Shown: positions 15,538-24,163, counted from the first letter of the stretch. The stretch is 64,000 nucleotides of DNA from Nocardia gamkensis NBRC 108242 (GCF_001612985.1 NZ_BDBM01000007.1:1-64000), one strand, 5' to 3'. Notes: generated from the letters alone by a model not told the origin. Made by a program: numbers and translations.

Positions 15538-15859
15538 ACTCCTCAGCACCGCGATGCCGTTCGGGTGTGGGCCGACCTGCCAGCCGTGGATCACCGTCGA
15601 GCAATGCGGCCTGTTCACCTTCGACCAGCAGACCGGGGAAGTCTTGTCGGTCAAGTGCCCGTCGATGAACTGCTTCGGGCAGATGGTGAAGGTCGTTCGC
15701 GGTCGCATGGCCGACCACGACTCCCCGATGGACATCGCACTCGGAGGGCAGAAATGCCCATGGATCGGCATCCGCGTCGTGTTCGACCCCACCCGCTATC
15801 CCGACCTCGCCGCCCAGCCTGCCCCGCCACCAAAACGGCAGCCGCAGGCCGGTCGATGA
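15530..15859 (+). CDS. Cysteine-rich small AICE protein
   Basis: 109 aa. Six cysteines are spaced CGPTC (13, 17), C26, CPSMNC (43, 48) and QKC later, which is suggestive of a zinc ribbon, although the family is unknown to me. The C-terminus is proline- and glutamine-rich. It overlaps the gene before it by 8 bp and the gene after it by 4 bp (ATGA). Likely a nucleic-acid- or protein-binding accessory factor; that is inference from the cysteine pattern. Confidence 0.65.
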   Translation: MPELLSTAMPFGCGPTCQPWITVEQCGLFTFDQQTGEVLSVKCPSMNCFGQMVKVVRGRMADHDSPMDIALGGQKCPWIGIRVVFDPTRYPDLAAQPAPPPKRQPQAGR

Positions 15860-16170
15860 CCGATGATCAGGACGCCGAGCGATCCGCCGCCGAACTCGAC
15901 GTTCTCACCGACGTAGTCGGCACCCTCATGACCGCCACCGCGGACGCCGTACTGGCCGGGATGAGCGACACCACTCGTGTTCGTGTGATGGCGATGGTGG
16001 TCTATGAACTGATCAGCAGCGCCCGCACTGCCGCCGCGCCGCACACCGGCCGCTTGTATGCCGCCCCGGTGCTCGATCCGATCATCGAAAACATCCCCGC
16101 CGCCGAGGACCTCACCTTTCTGGACCTGTTGATACCCGCGATCATCGGCCAGCACATTAACCGCACCTGA
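15856..16170 (+). CDS. Small AICE protein with TGRLYAAP block
   Basis: 104 aa, ATGA overlap with the gene before it. Acidic N-terminus, then helical; contains VYELISSART, HTGRLYAAP and FLDLLIP. The orphan gene at 2143 encodes a clear homologue (about 98 aa, same blocks in the same order). It has no membrane segment, signal peptide or known motif. It ends the overlapping three-gene operon; about 230 bp follow before the next cluster. Confidence 0.7.
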   Translation: MTDDQDAERSAAELDVLTDVVGTLMTATADAVLAGMSDTTRVRVMAMVVYELISSARTAAAPHTGRLYAAPVLDPIIENIPAAEDLTFLDLLIPAIIGQHINRT

Positions 16171-16398
16171 ACCACCCAGACCGCCCCAGCACACCCACGC
16201 GCCCCCTGGTCCCCCTTTGCACCACAAGGGAAGCGCGCCACGTGCCGGGGCACCCGAAAGGGGGAAGGCTGCGCGGACGGGACTCCATCGGTGTGCCCAA
16301 CCGAACCCGCCCGCCAGCCTTCCCCCGATCCGGCTCAAATCAACTGGCTCACAACATTATTCGCTTCCGCGCAACGCCCTTTCACGGAAGGTCCGCCT

Positions 16399-16431
16399 AT
16401 GCATACTCCCAGCACGAAGCGGGGTACGTGA
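16399..16431 (+). CDS. Ten-codon leader peptide, translationally coupled
   Basis: ATG 16399 is preceded by GGAAGG at good distance and opens the frame MHTPSTKRGT, whose TGA overlaps the next ATG by one base (TGATG at 16429-16433). The next gene has no good ribosome binding site of its own. This is the layout of a leader that hands ribosomes on by stop-start coupling. Confidence 0.5.
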   Translation: MHTPSTKRGT

Positions 16432-16640
16432 TGACCTCCCCGCTGCCGAACGAACCGGATGTGCACCTGGTCGTGCGGCTGCGCGGCTACCACCTGCACT
16501 ACGCGGCATGCCTCACTGCCGCTTTGATCTTCGTCCAAGACGAAGGGGTACGGCACCGCACAGACGGGGTGTCCGTGGCTGGTGACGCATCCGGCCGTCT
16601 GCCGAGGTTGCCGGGGGAACGGCTGTACGTGGAGAGATGA
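16431..16640 (+). CDS. Small hypothetical AICE protein
   Basis: 69 aa from ATG 16431, which overlaps the TGA of a ten-codon leader. The protein has a histidine/tyrosine-rich middle (RGYHLHYAACLTAALIFVQD) and a basic C-terminus. Its stop overlaps an ATG at 16637 that could begin a longer form of the next protein. No homologue or motif is recognised. Position suggests that it belongs to the cargo transcript with the immunity-like and nuclease-like genes. Confidence 0.5.
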   Translation: MTSPLPNEPDVHLVVRLRGYHLHYAACLTAALIFVQDEGVRHRTDGVSVAGDASGRLPRLPGERLYVER

Positions 16641-16771
16641 TGGTTCCGTTTCGGGCATCCGACGAGCGCGACACCCCGCCTACGGCTCTCGCTTGCCTGC
16701 TGGCGCGCTCGAGCGCGAAACTGACTGCTCGAACCGCCATACCCATCCAGCCAGCACGAAAGGCGCGTCCA

Positions 16772-17251
16772 GTGGACGACGAACAAATCGGTTTCGATAT
16801 CGAATTCGATGACAAAACCCAAGCATTTCTTGATTGGGTTGCGCCCGAACTAATGGAATCTCGGGTGCGGGCATTCCTCGCCGCAACGGTTCCGAATGTA
16901 GATGATGATTCGCCATGGTGGAAACCTCCACTGTCGACGCAGGTGATGGAAGCGGCGAAAGAGTTGTTCGGGGAGGCGGGTTTGACTGCCACCGTAAATC
17001 GCGAACTCGCCGATGGGTTCATTCGATTCCTGGGCGAATGCTATGTACGACGTGGCGGTCTGCAATGGACGAACCGCCCCGAGTGGGGACCGCCGCTGTA
17101 CACCGAATTCGGTCCGTCTGTGCAAGGCGATGACACCCGTAGCATGGTTTGGATAGCGAATCGGCTATTCAAAGATGATGGTCCTCAGATGATCGAATAC
17201 AACATCGATGAGGCCGTACGTCAGACGCGGAGATCTCGAACCGCTACATAA
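16772..17251 (+). CDS. Acidic immunity-like protein upstream of nuclease-like gene
   Basis: 159 aa from GTG 16772 (AAAGG ten bases upstream); an ATG at 16637 in the same frame, coupled to the preceding stop, would add 45 arginine-rich residues. The protein is acidic, mixed alpha/beta and aromatic-rich, with FIRFLGECYVRRGGLQW and NRPEWGPPLYTEFGPSVQ in its second half. Small acidic, single-domain proteins of this kind placed next to a toxin gene are typical immunity proteins. The gene is about 37 bp before the nuclease-like gene and on the same strand. GC content is lower than in the surrounding genes. The immunity role is inferred from context. Confidence 0.55.
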   Translation: MDDEQIGFDIEFDDKTQAFLDWVAPELMESRVRAFLAATVPNVDDDSPWWKPPLSTQVMEAAKELFGEAGLTATVNRELADGFIRFLGECYVRRGGLQWTNRPEWGPPLYTEFGPSVQGDDTRSMVWIANRLFKDDGPQMIEYNIDEAVRQTRRSRTAT

Positions 17252-17288
17252 TAAACTGACTTCACCTTAATCGGGGGTGGGTACAGCC

Positions 17289-18368
17289 GTGCCCGACGAA
17301 TACGATGCCATCCGCAGTAGACTGACCAATTACGAGAAGGGGCTGTTTTTCGAACTCGGCAGGGCGCATGAGCGAGGGGAAACCCCCGAAAAAGGATGGG
17401 TCCGTCAGTTCAGACTAGAAACACCAGCAGGTGCGCGCATCCTGGACTCGGCGCGAACCGAAGGTCGAGGTACGCGAGGGATTGAGCGTAAATCAGGACG
17501 GGTCAACGAGATAGATGCTCGCGAACAGCTAGATAAAGAACGAGCAGGGCTAGAGGCTGGAATGCTGACCAACAGCCGATGGGAGACAGTGGCCGGTGAG
17601 AAAATTCCTCCCAAAATAGCCAAAGACCTTCAGGATATGACACGCGATTTCGGTGAAAAGTTCCAGCACGTCGTCATTTCTCGCGCCGACGCACTTCGCG
17701 CAATGCAACTCGGACGATCGCTTGTATCTCAGCAATTGGAGCTGATCCGGCCGTACGAGTTGAATAGAGCCGACCGCGCGCGGGAACGGTTGGCGAAGAT
17801 ACGCCAGATTGTGCGGGCACAAGAGCGAGCCGAAAAGTTCCGGAAGGTGCAGCAGTTCCGCGAAGCCGCTGCGCGTGGCCGGGCGGATGCCCCGCAGCAG
17901 GTCGAACGCGACCGGCAGGCCCGCGAGCAAGCCGAGCAAGTCAGGCAAGCAGGCCGAACGCCGGAAACCGAGCGGGCGCGGGTGGAACGGGAGGCGGCCG
18001 AACGGGTGGCGCGGGAATTCCCGCCACCGAGCCAGTACCCGCAACGGGAAGCCGTCGACGCTGGAGAACAAGCGGCCCGAGAAGCGGCCGACGCCGCCAG
18101 AGCGGAGCGGGAAGCAGCCGAGGCACGCACGGCAGCCGAGAAGGAACGCGAGGCTTCCTTGCAGGAGCTGAACAAGGCGCGGAACGCGGCGTTCAAGGAG
18201 TTGGACGAGAAAGGCCGTCTGTCGGAGGTGGAAAAAGTTCTCTGGCTTGGGCAGGCGCAGCACCCACTAGCAGCTGTGAGACAGCCGCCTGGTTCTGCAC
18301 CGAGCGTTGAGCGTGGCGGCACCGGACAAGGACAGGAACGCGCACGCGGACTATCCCGCGACCGATAA
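17289..18368 (+). CDS. Putative PD-(D/E)xK nuclease with coiled-coil tail
   Basis: 359 aa from GTG 17289; GTG 17277 is possible but lacks a ribosome binding site. Residues 1-150 look like a restriction-endonuclease-fold domain: a helix with a glutamate (NYEKGLFFELGRAHERG), then ARILDSAR with Asp53, then GIERKSG with Glu66 and Lys68, matching D-X(n)-E-X-K. Residues about 150-320 are a long charged coiled coil of repeated E-R-A-R segments. The C-terminus is polar. The nuclease domain is at the N-terminus, unlike polymorphic toxins, which carry it C-terminally. It follows an immunity-like gene. No signal peptide is seen. Fold assignment rests on motif spacing only. Confidence 0.6.
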   Translation: MPDEYDAIRSRLTNYEKGLFFELGRAHERGETPEKGWVRQFRLETPAGARILDSARTEGRGTRGIERKSGRVNEIDAREQLDKERAGLEAGMLTNSRWETVAGEKIPPKIAKDLQDMTRDFGEKFQHVVISRADALRAMQLGRSLVSQQLELIRPYELNRADRARERLAKIRQIVRAQERAEKFRKVQQFREAAARGRADAPQQVERDRQAREQAEQVRQAGRTPETERARVEREAAERVAREFPPPSQYPQREAVDAGEQAAREAADAARAEREAAEARTAAEKEREASLQELNKARNAAFKELDEKGRLSEVEKVLWLGQAQHPLAAVRQPPGSAPSVERGGTGQGQERARGLSRDR

Positions 18369-18415
18369 CCATCACAGCCGATCGGCTCAAGTGTGGTCGG
18401 CCTCTTGGTCGGGGT

Positions 18416-18427
18416 TGGGGTTCGGGT
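18416..18427. repeat. Candidate attR core of AICE A
   Basis: Second copy of TGGGGTTCGGGT, 47 bp after the last AICE gene. If both copies are the crossover sites, the element is about 11.75 kb and the structured DNA at 18640-18810 lies outside it, which is an argument for caution. An alternative shorter match, CGTATTCGC, is at 18933-18941. Confidence 0.3.
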
Positions 18428-18735
18428 CGCACGCTGGGTTGTGCGGCAGCAGTGCCAGCCCTTCGCGTCCGCTCGTCCTAGGGTGCAAGGGAGCATTCGC
18501 GGGTGAGTGGGGTGCGGGATGTTCTCGAGATTCGTTGTAGCTCAGGGAGATAAGTTGGCGCGTCCTACTGGGGAGAAGAAAAAGAGAAAAGGGAAGTAGG
18601 AAACCTCCAACAGAATTTGCCGAATTTCCCTCTACAGAATCAAGAACGGCGCGGCTACGCCGCGCCGCGCCAGGCACCCCGTCCTCGCTCCGCTGCGGGC
18701 GGGGCGCTGCTGGCGCACAACCAGGGTGGGACACG

Positions 18736-18779
18736 AACCACCCCAACCAACCCACCACACTAACCAGCCCCACCAGACC
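18736..18779. repeat. Short tandem ACCA-rich repeats
   Basis: Five units of eight or nine bases follow each other: AACCACCCC, AACCAACCC, ACCACACT, AACCAGCCC and CACCAGACC. TraB-type translocases recognise short tandem repeats in a non-coding transfer locus, so this is a candidate; the sequence differs from the known Streptomyces motif. Confidence 0.35.
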
Positions 18780-18949
18780 TAGCACTGCCGCGCCCCTGCG
18801 GGGCTTGCCACACAATCCACAGCCCCACTAGGCCCCCGGTGCCGGAACTGCAACCAGTCCTGACACCGAGGGCCTTTTGTGACGCAGATCACCATACCTG
18901 TGAAACCGCAGGTCAGGCACCCTGCCTAACGACGTATTCGCAGGTCAGA

Positions 18950-19729
18950 TCATTGCCCCCTGAAAGGTGCGTTGATCGTGCTGAAGTACATGATCGCCGC
19001 GCCGATGGCGACGGGGGCGGTCACGAGGATCTGGCCCGCGACCGTGCCGAGGGCGCCGACGGCGACGATGCCGCCGAGGCAGCCGACGGCGGCGGCCGGG
19101 ATGAACGGGCCGAACATGCCGACGATGGTGGCGGCGGCGACGGTCGCTCCGGCGATGCCGCCGAGGATGCAGCCGACCGAGGCGCCGCCGATACCGCCGA
19201 CGAGCGTGCCGATGGTGGCGCCCATGCCGACGGTGCTGGTCAAACGCGACCAGGCGGCCTGCTCACGGTCGTACTCGGTCTTCCACGGCGCCTTGTCCTC
19301 GAACGGCAGGGCCACCGGCTTGTAGGTCGCGTGCGCCAGGTCGAACTGTGGCGTCAGCGTCGCGGTGCGCTCGGAGATCTCGGCGGCGATGGGGAATTCG
19401 AACTCGTCGAGGTGGAAGGTCAACGGCGCGCCCGCGACGACGGTGCCGTCGGCGGCCTTCAGCTTCAGCACCTGGTCCTCGACCACCAACGAGCCGGAAT
19501 CGGTGGTGATGATGCTGGAGGTCTCGGTGGCGTGGGCGGTGAAGCCGACACCCCCGGCGGCAGCGGCCTCGGTAGTGGCGGCCTCCGCGGCCGCGGCGTC
19601 TGTGGGAACGGCGGGCGCGGTGGGCGCGGCGTCTGCGGGAACGGCGGGCGCGGCGGAACTCGTGCCCGCGCAGATGCTCACGGCAGCGGTCGTGAACGCG
19701 GCGGCCAGGGCGAGTTTCGTGATGTGCAT
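18950..19729 (-). CDS. Secreted protein, paralogue of the gene at 5769
   Basis: 259 aa from ATG 19729. Signal peptide at residues 1-27 (KLALAAAFTTAAVSICAGTS), then about 45 residues rich in alanine and proline. The central beta-rich domain includes GVGFTAHATETSSIITTDSG and ends SERTATLTPQF; the C-terminal 110 residues are glycine/alanine-rich hydrophobic segments (GMGATIGTLVGGIGGASVGC). The same order of parts is found in the shorter protein at 5769-6320. Both genes are on the minus strand and would be neighbours without the AICE. Function unknown; probably anchored in or secreted across the cell envelope. Confidence 0.75.
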   Translation of the reverse strand: MHITKLALAAAFTTAAVSICAGTSSAAPAVPADAAPTAPAVPTDAAAAEAATTEAAAAGGVGFTAHATETSSIITTDSGSLVVEDQVLKLKAADGTVVAGAPLTFHLDEFEFPIAAEISERTATLTPQFDLAHATYKPVALPFEDKAPWKTEYDREQAAWSRLTSTVGMGATIGTLVGGIGGASVGCILGGIAGATVAAATIVGMFGPFIPAAAVGCLGGIVAVGALGTVAGQILVTAPVAIGAAIMYFSTINAPFRGQ

Positions 19730-19829
19730 GGAAATCCTTGGTTTCGGAGGCATGGCGAAGCGACGGCCATACCTTGTGCGGTTCGGTAGGTCGTGGAAGA
19801 ACGGGCGTTCGCCCGTGGATATGTGGGAT

Positions 19830-21293
19830 CTACGCGGTGGCGCGCCTGCGTCCGGCGACGCCGATCAGCACGTCGATCGCCAGGAAGACGAGCAGGCTCC
19901 ATCCGACCAGCGGGACGAACCACCCCACCACCAGCGCGGCGGCCGCCAGTGGGATGACCAGCCACAGCGAGGACCTGCGCAGCGCGCCGCGTCGCGGAGC
20001 CCGGCCGAGGGCGAACCGGCCCGCATCCCGGGTCGGCCGTCTGCGCCACCACATCAGGTAGCCGCGCACGATCACGGTGATCAGGCCGATCATCGCCGCG
20101 AGCAGCAACACCTGATTGAGCAGCCCGAACATCAGCCCCATGTGGAACTGGATGCCCCAGTTGGTGAGCTTGGCCATCAGCGGCCACTCGGCGTAGGGCA
20201 GCCGGTCGGTGACCGTGCCGGTCGCGCCGTCGACGGCCACCGAGTCGACGGTGTAGACGCCGGACATCCGGCGCTCCTTCACCGCGAACGCCTTGCCCGG
20301 CGCGGCCGGGACGGCGATCTCGGCCGCCTGCGTGATGCCTTCGGCGCGGGCGCTCGCGTACACCCGATCCAGCTGGGCGATCCGCTCGGCCGGGTCGGCG
20401 GGCGCGTGCTGCGCGTGGCCGCCGCCGTGATGGTCGGAGTCCGAATCATGCTCGGACGCAACCGCTCCCGGCAAGGCGGTGCCGACTGCGGGTGTGGTCC
20501 AGCTGAGCTGCTCACGCAATTCGGTGATGTTCTCACCCGCGTAGGTCGACCAGGTCATGCCGGTGGCCGACAGCAGCAGCGCGAGCGGAAGCACCCACAT
20601 CCCGACCGCGCCGTGCCAGTTCAGGGTGCGGCCCCGCGCGCGCTGTGAGCGATCGGCCGCCCAGAGCCATCCCCAGCCGTCGCGGGCCCGGCGGCCCCGC
20701 ACCCGGCGCACCCAGATGACCAGACCGGCCAGCGCGACGATCCACAGCCAGGACGCGGCGAGCTCGCTGTAGAGCCGGCCGGGCTCGCCCAGATGCAGGT
20801 CGCGGTGCAGACGATCGATCCAGGTGCGCATCGGCAGCGCCCCCGAGCTGCCGTACACGACGGCGTCGCCCACCGGCTGCGCGGTGTACGGGTTCACGAA
20901 CACCGCCCGCCGCTCGGATTCGCCCAGCGACGGGTCGCTGAACAGCACGCGGGTGGTGTCTTCGGCGCCCGCGGCCGGGGCGACCGCGACGAGTTGCAGG
21001 TCCGGCCGGACGGCCACGGCCGCGCCGACCTGCTCCGACAGCGGCTTCGGTGTTCCGGCCTGCGCGACCGTCAGCAGATCACGCGACGCGATCGACTCCA
21101 GAGTCGGCGAGATGGCGTAGAGCGCGCCGGTGACGGCCGCTATCAAGATGAACGGCCCGACGAACACTCCTGCGTAGAAGTGCAGCCGCATGGTCAGCGC
21201 GTACAGGCTGTTTCGGGCGGTGGTCCGGCGTGGGCCGGGGGAGTCAGACGGCTCCGATAAGTCGGCGTCGGAAATTGTTTCTGTTGTACTCAC
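19830..21293 (-). CDS. PepSY-TM family membrane protein
   Basis: 487 aa with four main membrane segments: one near residues 35-60 (GVFVGPFILIAAVTGALYA), one near 178-200 (ASWLWIVALAGLVIWVRR), one near 225-245 (GMWVLPLALLLSATGMTW) and a C-terminal group. Two PepSY-like extracytoplasmic regions lie between them; the second is preceded by a histidine-rich stretch (HDSDSDHHGGGHAQH). This architecture matches PepSY-TM proteins linked to iron or copper uptake and ferric reductase-like functions. The histidine stretch supports metal binding. It is 100 bp downstream of the secreted-protein gene in reverse order and followed upstream by a small membrane-protein gene. Confidence 0.85.
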   Translation of the reverse strand: MSTTETISDADLSEPSDSPGPRRTTARNSLYALTMRLHFYAGVFVGPFILIAAVTGALYAISPTLESIASRDLLTVAQAGTPKPLSEQVGAAVAVRPDLQLVAVAPAAGAEDTTRVLFSDPSLGESERRAVFVNPYTAQPVGDAVVYGSSGALPMRTWIDRLHRDLHLGEPGRLYSELAASWLWIVALAGLVIWVRRVRGRRARDGWGWLWAADRSQRARGRTLNWHGAVGMWVLPLALLLSATGMTWSTYAGENITELREQLSWTTPAVGTALPGAVASEHDSDSDHHGGGHAQHAPADPAERIAQLDRVYASARAEGITQAAEIAVPAAPGKAFAVKERRMSGVYTVDSVAVDGATGTVTDRLPYAEWPLMAKLTNWGIQFHMGLMFGLLNQVLLLAAMIGLITVIVRGYLMWWRRRPTRDAGRFALGRAPRRGALRRSSLWLVIPLAAAALVVGWFVPLVGWSLLVFLAIDVLIGVAGRRRATA

Positions 21294-21623
21294 GGTCGTT
21301 TCGTTTCTGACGGCGGAACCCGGTTCGGGCGCGAATCACTTCCGGGCGGGCACAGACCGGCACGGCGACAGCGCGTTCTCACGGACACGTGTCGCGGAAA
21401 CAGGTGGGGCGAATGCCCGGTCGACGGCGAACGCGCTCAGTCGTGAGAGCGCGGCCGTACCGCCGCGTGCGGAAGGATGATTCGCGACCCCGGACGACGC
21501 AGCGCGCCGGCACGCTCAGGCGCGGGCACGAGGGTGCGAGGCGACGCTGTGCTGCACGGGAAAGTCCTTGACGGCGAGCGACACTCGCGCCACGGCACTA
21601 CGTGCACCGGGTATGGGAAGAAT
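21294..21623. other. Gap between membrane-protein genes
   Basis: About 330 bp between two leftward genes. Open frames here are arginine-rich and look like chance frames. I see no strong hairpin, repeat or promoter. Confidence 0.4.
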
Positions 21624-22184
21624 TCAGAGAACGACCGCGAGGGGCGGAGCCCGCGTGCGCAGCGCCTCGGCGGCGAACACGCGAAGGACGACCCGATCGC
21701 GATGGACCGTGCGCAGCGGAGCGCGCTCAGCGACGACGGGCGGGGTGTGGCGCAACGGGAGCACACGGCGTACCACAGCGGTCCCGATCCGGTACGCGGC
21801 CTCCGCGCCGCGGATCACGATGGCCGCCGCGAACGCCGCGCACAGGTGCGCGGCCAGCATCGCCGGAGTCAGCTGGGCATCACCGTGATGCAGATGTCCC
21901 GAGCCGATCCCCATCGTGCAGTGCCCGAGGAGTTGTCCGGCGACCAATGCCGCGACCAGCCCGGCCGACGTGTCGCGCAGCGGGGCCAGGCCCGCCGCCA
22001 GCGCGCCGATCACGGCGGACGCGGCGGCGAGCAGTGCCAGCGACGTGGTGTCCGGCACCATGCCGCCGGAAGCCCAGCCGTGCGCCGCTACTGAAATCGC
22101 CCCCGAGATCGCACCGGCCGAACCACCGCGCACCCGCGCGACGGCGCCGCGACGTCCCGCGGCGGACCGGTACTCGTAACTCAC
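21624..22184 (-). CDS. Small integral membrane protein, histidine-containing
   Basis: 186 aa from GTG 22184. Four or five hydrophobic segments; between two of them lies HCTMGIGSGHLHHGDAQL, a histidine-rich loop that could bind a metal. The C-terminal 50 residues are basic and lie inside the cell. It is upstream of and co-oriented with the PepSY-TM gene, which also has a histidine cluster, so the two may share a metal-related role. No named family is recognised with certainty. The start is uncertain because no good ribosome binding site is visible. Confidence 0.6.
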   Translation of the reverse strand: MSYEYRSAAGRRGAVARVRGGSAGAISGAISVAAHGWASGGMVPDTTSLALLAAASAVIGALAAGLAPLRDTSAGLVAALVAGQLLGHCTMGIGSGHLHHGDAQLTPAMLAAHLCAAFAAAIVIRGAEAAYRIGTAVVRRVLPLRHTPPVVAERAPLRTVHRDRVVLRVFAAEALRTRAPPLAVVL

Positions 22185-22328
22185 CCGCTGATGATAGCGG
22201 ACCGATTGCACGCCTTCGACCGCATCGGGCCGTCCGGACAGCGGCTCGACGTGCGGCTTCCGCGTGGGAGATTCGCCGGCCTTCCGGGCAGGGGAGCCAC
22301 TGCCCGGAAGACCCGGGAGGCGCGCCGA

Positions 22329-23987
22329 TCAGCCCGCCTCGACCTCCATCTCGATCAGCGGCTTGCGCAGCAGCTTGCCGGTCGCGTTGCGGGGCAGTTC
22401 GTCGAGGAAGACCACCTCGCGCGGAACCTTGTAGCGGGCGAGGTTCGCCTTGACGTAGTCCTTGATCTCCTGCGGGTCGCGCTTGGAGTCGGGGCCGGGA
22501 ACGACGAAGGCGCGCAGCCGCTTGCCGAACTCGCGGTCGTCCACGCCGACGACTGCGGCTTCGAAGATGTCGTCGCGGCCCGCGATGAGGTTCTCCACCT
22601 CGAGCGGGAAGACGTTCTCGCCGCCGGAGACGATCATGTCGTCGTCGCGGCCGTCGATGTAGAGCAGGCCGTCGGAGTCGAAATGTCCCACGTCGCCGCT
22701 GGACATCATGCCGTCGACGACCTCTTTGGTGCGGCCGTCGGTGTAGCCGGTGAAGGCGAAACCGTTGTCCACGAAGATGGTTCCGGTGACGTCCGGCTCG
22801 GTGATCGGCTTGCGGTTCTCGTCCAGCAGCACGATCCGGATGCCGACCGGCGCCTTGCCCGCGGTGGTCGGCGCCTTGCGCAGATCCTCGGGGGTGGCGA
22901 CCGTCATGACGGCGCACTCGGTGGAGCCGTACAGGTTGTAGAGGCTGTCGTTGAAGTGGTCCAGCGTGCGAGTCACCACGTCGGGCGCGATGGCCGAGCC
23001 CGCCGCGAAGATCACCTTGACGCTGCTGACGTCGTACTTCGCCAGCACGTCCGCATCCAGGTCGAGGATGCGTTGCAGCATGGTCGGGACCACGACCAGC
23101 GAATCCGCCTTGTAGGTCTGGATATTCGCCAGCGTCTGCTCGGGATTGAAACGGCGCTGCTGGAAGACCACCCGATTGCCCAGCGCGAGACCGAGGGTGA
23201 ACTGGGACAGGCCGGTGCCGTGGAAGATCGGCGCCGCCATGAGCATGGTGCCGTTGTTGGGCAGCGGCACCCGGTCGATGAACTGAGCCGAGGCGAAGGG
23301 GCTGACCCGGTCGCGGGGCGCGCCCTTGGGGGTGCCGGTCGTGCCGCTGGTCAGGATGACCATGCCGCCCGGCTTGGCGGGCGCGGGCAGCGCTGCGCCG
23401 GACTGCCCGGTGATCAGCGAGTCGATGGTCGGTGTCGCGGGATCGGCGTTGTCCTTCTCGTCCACCCAGGTGAGGACGCGCGGGATCGCGGCGGGAATGG
23501 CGCTCATCAGGTCGATGAACTCGCTGTCGTGCAGCACCGCCTTGACGTTCTCCCGCTCGGCCACGTCGGCGAACTGCGGCTTGGCGAACCCGGTGTTCAT
23601 CAGCACCCCGCGCACGCCGAGCTTGCCGGTGGCCAGCAGGCTCAGCACCATGCCGCGGTGGTCGCGGGCCAGGATCGCCACCACGTCACCGGGATTGATG
23701 CCTTTGTTCTGCAATCCGCGGGCCAGGGCGTTGGACTGCTCGTTGAGCTGGCCGAAGGTCAGCTCCCCGCCTTCGTCGACGATGGCCACGGCGTGCGGCC
23801 TGGTCTGCGCGGCGTGCATGACGACCCCGGCGAACGGGCCGAACTTCAAGATATTGAACGCCGACCGCGCCGCGTGGTCGGGGCGCAGCGGATTGAACAG
23901 CCGCCGCTTGACCATCACGTTCACGCCAAGGGCCAGATCGCCCGCCTTGCGGGCGGTGCCGCCCAGCGCGGGGAGGGAAAGAGACAT
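22329..23987 (-). CDS. Long-chain acyl-CoA synthetase (FadD-type), copy 1
   Basis: 552 aa, ATG 23987. AMP-forming adenylation enzyme: the P-loop motif ILTSGTTGTPKGAP is near residue 205, the A5 motif NLYGSTECAVM near 350, YIDGRDDDMIVSGG near 450 and the C-terminal catalytic lysine region LPRNATGKLLRKP at the end. The enzyme activates a fatty acid with ATP and CoA. It shares the whole length with the next gene and both have the unusual motif extension KGAPR. The order in transcription is copy 2 first, with about 180 bp between the genes. Confidence 0.92.
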   Translation of the reverse strand: MSLSLPALGGTARKAGDLALGVNVMVKRRLFNPLRPDHAARSAFNILKFGPFAGVVMHAAQTRPHAVAIVDEGGELTFGQLNEQSNALARGLQNKGINPGDVVAILARDHRGMVLSLLATGKLGVRGVLMNTGFAKPQFADVAERENVKAVLHDSEFIDLMSAIPAAIPRVLTWVDEKDNADPATPTIDSLITGQSGAALPAPAKPGGMVILTSGTTGTPKGAPRDRVSPFASAQFIDRVPLPNNGTMLMAAPIFHGTGLSQFTLGLALGNRVVFQQRRFNPEQTLANIQTYKADSLVVVPTMLQRILDLDADVLAKYDVSSVKVIFAAGSAIAPDVVTRTLDHFNDSLYNLYGSTECAVMTVATPEDLRKAPTTAGKAPVGIRIVLLDENRKPITEPDVTGTIFVDNGFAFTGYTDGRTKEVVDGMMSSGDVGHFDSDGLLYIDGRDDDMIVSGGENVFPLEVENLIAGRDDIFEAAVVGVDDREFGKRLRAFVVPGPDSKRDPQEIKDYVKANLARYKVPREVVFLDELPRNATGKLLRKPLIEMEVEAG

Positions 23988-24163
23988 CGACGACAACCTT
24001 CCGGCGGTGTCACCCGGTGGTCCTCCGGGTGGTGCGGACCGCAATTTCGGTACCCAGTGCTGGCGCTAACAGTAGCAAGCTCGTGTAACCGGCTGTGTCA
24101 TGTATCTCAGCGGGTGCTACCCGCTGGTAGCGGGCCGGGCGGGGAAGCCCGGCCCGCTGCGGA

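Larger units (their letters stand above)
18369..18949. other. Right junction region of AICE A
   Basis: About 580 bp without a convincing gene. It contains a copy of the 12-base repeat TGGGGTTCGGGT (18416-18427), a GC-rich hairpin with a three-base loop at 18647-18667, a row of short ACCA-rich repeats at 18736-18779 and a small hairpin at 18792-18804 (GCCCC-TGC-GGGGC). Such dense structure is common in the non-coding ends of actinobacterial plasmids and AICEs. The chromosomal side begins before 18950. Confidence 0.5.

Noticed and set aside
18387..18815. Minus-strand frame in the right junction of AICE A
   Set aside because: Mixed low-complexity composition, no start signal, and it runs through hairpins and tandem repeats.
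21437..21766. Minus-strand frame between the two membrane-protein genes
   Set aside because: It overlaps the coding end of the membrane protein in another frame and is rich in R, S and P without a start signal.
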